From the NCBI GenBank assembly GCA_902782905.1, contig CACZPB010000031.1, positions 1-8,924 on the forward strand: DNA of 8,924 nucleotides, read 5' to 3'. The stretch is from an uncultured bacterium. Its GTDB lineage: Bacteria > Cyanobacteriota > Vampirovibrionia > Gastranaerophilales > Gastranaerophilaceae. Below are positions 7,909-8,924 of this stretch, piece after piece. How positions within the stretch are numbered: position 1 is the stretch's first letter; each line of letters begins with the position of its first letter. The notes beneath the pieces were generated by a model, which had not been told where the DNA came from, did no database searches, and saw only the letters and a program-made list of their open reading frames with translations. The position numbers were made by a program, and so were the translations under genes.

Positions 7909-7960
7909 GCTTCGCCCTTGAGGGGAGAAGCTGTCCGAAGGACTGATGAGGGTGATAAAG
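7909..7960. repeat. Palindromic intergenic repeat, copy 2 (inverted relative of 81-120)
   Basis: Two adjacent hairpins are visible. GCTTC (7909-7913) pairs with GAAGC (7927-7931), with an inner CCC/GGG, and GTCC (7933-7936) pairs with GGAC (7940-7943) around GAA. On the - strand it reads ATCACCCTC, then a variable part, then CTTCTCCCC and CAAGGGCGAAGC, the same scheme as the copy at 81-120. It resembles widespread 'CACCCTC...CAGTC' intergenic repeats. No T tract follows, so it is not a standard terminator, though it might stabilise the upstream mRNA end. Confidence 0.6.
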
Positions 7961-7983
7961 TAATTTATCTGAAATTTATCTTA

Positions 7984-8012
7984 TTAGGTGTTTTGATTCT
8001 TAAAATACCTAA
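7984..8012. repeat. 11-bp AT-rich inverted repeat
   Basis: TTAGGTGTTTT (7984-7994) and AAAATACCTAA (8002-8012) pair over 11 positions, with one G-U wobble and a seven-base loop. It lies 115 bases after the 147-residue gene and 68 bases before the second sigma-28-type -35 box. There is no clean T run on either side. It could be a weak terminator or a regulator binding site; the sequence does not decide. Confidence 0.45.
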
Positions 8013-8079
8013 TTCTGCTGTGTTTTAGCCTTGCAATGTAAAGTTTTGTAACAGTTTTTGAAATTTTGCCTAAAAATCC

Positions 8080-8106
8080 TAAAGTTTTCAAAAAAAATGC
8101 CGATAT
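8080..8106 (+). promoter_or_regulatory. Sigma-28 (FliA-type) promoter of the 125-residue gene
   Basis: TAAAGTTT (8080-8087), an 11-base spacer and GCCGATAT (8099-8106) differ from the sigma-28 consensus only at the last base. The predicted transcript start is A8113, giving a 33-base leader that holds AAAGGAG at 8132-8138. TTTTGTAACA lies at the same distance upstream here (8044-8053) as at the giant gene's promoter (422-431), and the downstream CATGNAGTAA is shared too. The two genes are therefore likely to be co-regulated. Confidence 0.85.
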
Positions 8107-8145
8107 ACATGGAGTAAAGAAAAGAAAAATTAAAGGAGTAGAAAA

Positions 8146-8523
8146 ATGGCAAACAATATCGGACACATTAGCGGATATGGAAACTATGGTGTAGGCGGTT
8201 ATGTACCGCAAAGAAAAGGTGGTGAAGAACTTCCTCAAGAAGCTCAAGCACAAGCACAACCTCAACAAAATTATCAAGAAACTCAAGTTGATCCAAACAA
8301 AGTTATGGATTTCTTGAATGCAAATAACTTCTTCGTAGCTCAAACAAATGCTCCGGCTCCTGCAGTAGGCGTTGAAACAGATCCTACTATTGCAGACAGA
8401 GTTGCAGGATATATGGACAATTTTGAACTAATTTACGGAGTAATTGAACAAGAATTCGGACCGGAACGCGCTCCTCAAGTTATGGATGCAGTTATGGACC
8501 GTTTGATGGGCATGGTTGGTTAA
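8146..8523 (+). CDS. 125-residue acidic protein of a sigma-28-type regulon
   Basis: ATG at 8146 follows a strong AAAGGAG by seven bases. The protein has a Gly/Tyr-rich, disordered start (residues 1-25), a Gln/Ala-rich low-complexity linker (about 31-48), a first short segment V-D-P-N-K-V-M-D-F-L (48-57), an Ala/Pro linker, and a C-terminal pair of predicted helices (about 78-125) ending in an amphipathic, Met-rich tail. It has no cysteine, is clearly acidic (about 16 D/E against 6 K/R), and has no Sec signal or membrane segment. It is monocistronic, with a sigma-28-type promoter at 8080 and a terminator at 8565. A disordered N-terminus and helical C-terminus suit a small flagellar-export substrate, chaperone or regulator, but no FlgM or flagellin signature is visible. 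Family not recognised. Confidence 0.85.
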   Translation: MANNIGHISGYGNYGVGGYVPQRKGGEELPQEAQAQAQPQQNYQETQVDPNKVMDFLNANNFFVAQTNAPAPAVGVETDPTIADRVAGYMDNFELIYGVIEQEFGPERAPQVMDAVMDRLMGMVG

Positions 8524-8564
8524 TAAGTATACACACGCAATTAATTTTTCTACACTTTAATTCT

Positions 8565-8589
8565 AAGGCTGATATATTCAGCCTTTTTT
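8565..8589 (+). terminator. Rho-independent terminator of the 125-residue gene
   Basis: AAGGCTGA (8565-8572) pairs perfectly with TCAGCCTT (8578-8585) around a TATAT loop. Six T residues run from 8584 to 8589, two of them within the stem. It lies 41 bases after the stop codon and separates this gene from the housekeeping promoter at 8630. Confidence 0.9.
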
Positions 8590-8629
8590 ATTATTTTAAG
8601 AAATATTACAACAAATTTAAAAAAAGGTG

Positions 8630-8657
8630 TTGACATTAAAAATTGATGTAATATGAT
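8630..8657 (+). promoter_or_regulatory. Strong housekeeping (sigma-70-type) promoter, probably rRNA
   Basis: A perfect TTGACA (8630-8635) and TATGAT (8652-8657) are separated by 16 bases. About 40 bases of almost pure A/T (8586-8623) lie upstream, as in the UP elements of rRNA promoters. The predicted start is near 8664. Downstream there is structured, apparently non-coding sequence, which fits an rRNA or other stable-RNA operon. Confidence 0.8.
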
Positions 8658-8663
8658 ATACCT

Positions 8664-8924
8664 TGTCAGTGAGGAAACCGCTGGTGCAGACAGGCGCATT
8701 ATGGAATTAAGAGTAGCGCATCTCGGTGAAGTTTAAGTATTCGAGAGTCGGCACGAATCAAAACCCGAAATTTTATGATTTGATAAATAGCAATCAAGTT
8801 AAGGAAATTTAGTTTAGTGGCGAGAGCCACTTTAAGCTGAACCTTGAAAACAGAATAGAAGACGAAAAAAACTTGTTAATTCGAAATCGAATGATAAGGA
8901 CAACACAACGTAGTTTGAGCTATC
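8664..8924 (+). ncRNA. Structured leader, probably of an rRNA operon (runs off the edge)
   Basis: From the predicted start to the window edge there is no convincing reading frame but a run of stem-loops. TCTCG/CGAGA pairs at 8721-8725 and 8742-8746. At 8811-8838 GTGGC/GCCAC is closed by a GAGA (GNRA) tetraloop and extended by AGTTTA/TAAGCT. ATTCG/CGAAT pairs near 8879-8892. AACCTTGAAAACAGAATAGA at about 8840-8859 resembles the ACCTTGAAAACTG-type motif of rRNA leaders and 16S-23S spacers in cyanobacteria and Firmicutes. The 16S start itself is not in the window. A riboswitch or independent small RNA is the alternative; no known riboswitch core was recognised. Confidence 0.55.

Noticed and set aside
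8039..8065. A second TAAAGTTT at 8039-8046 as another sigma-28 -35 box
   Set aside because: Eleven bases on there is TTGAAATT, not GCCGATAA-like; only the copy at 8080 has a matching -10.
8701..8736. Twelve-codon leader peptide in the 3' structured RNA
   Set aside because: No Shine-Dalgarno, and both ends of the frame lie in predicted stems; a chance frame is more likely.

Overview
The window is a low-GC bacterial segment (hand counts of single 60-base lines range from about 18% to 57% G+C). It is read with the standard code, and every gene I can support is on the + strand. The most likely source is an uncultured gut-type bacterium near the Gastranaerophilales/Vampirovibrionia (non-photosynthetic relatives of cyanobacteria). 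The hints are the base composition, an N-terminal 'N-F-R-G' tag on a small protein, dispersed palindromic intergenic repeats, and a cyanobacteria/Firmicutes-like rRNA leader motif at the right edge. This placement is inference; other low-GC lineages are possible.

Layout. Bases 2-76 are the last 24 codons of an upstream gene. Bases 77-457 hold no gene. That stretch contains a dispersed palindromic repeat, short ATCTTAC repeats, a rho-independent terminator, a G-rich 48-bp tandem repeat and an 8-bp perfect hairpin. A near-perfect sigma-28 (FliA-type) promoter at 458-484 then drives one 2263-residue protein (510-7301). A 147-residue protein (7425-7868) follows on the same strand. The next spacer holds a second palindromic repeat, an inverted repeat and a second near-perfect sigma-28-type promoter (8080-8106). 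That promoter serves a 125-residue acidic protein (8146-8523), which has a strong Shine-Dalgarno and its own terminator. The window closes with a canonical housekeeping promoter and a structured, apparently non-coding transcript that looks like the leader of an rRNA operon; any 16S gene would lie beyond the edge.

The central object is the giant protein. It carries a RelA/SpoT-like nucleotidyltransferase domain (about residues 880-1150) with recognisable R-x-K, D-x4-R, G-Y-x-x-L and E-x-Q-x-R motifs. About 255 residues of linker follow it. Next come about seven helical repeats (about 1361-1620) and a complete metal-binding HD phosphohydrolase domain (about 1835-1955). The order synthetase-then-HD is opposite to normal Rel/SpoT, and the HD is of the general HD-I-G-K type rather than the Rel hydrolase type. 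The giant gene and the 125-residue gene share promoter sequence well beyond the sigma-28 consensus, so they are probably one regulon. A two-part nucleotide-modifying system (transferase plus phosphohydrolase in one chain) under a flagellar-type sigma factor is the best candidate here for something undescribed. Its substrate cannot be told from sequence alone.
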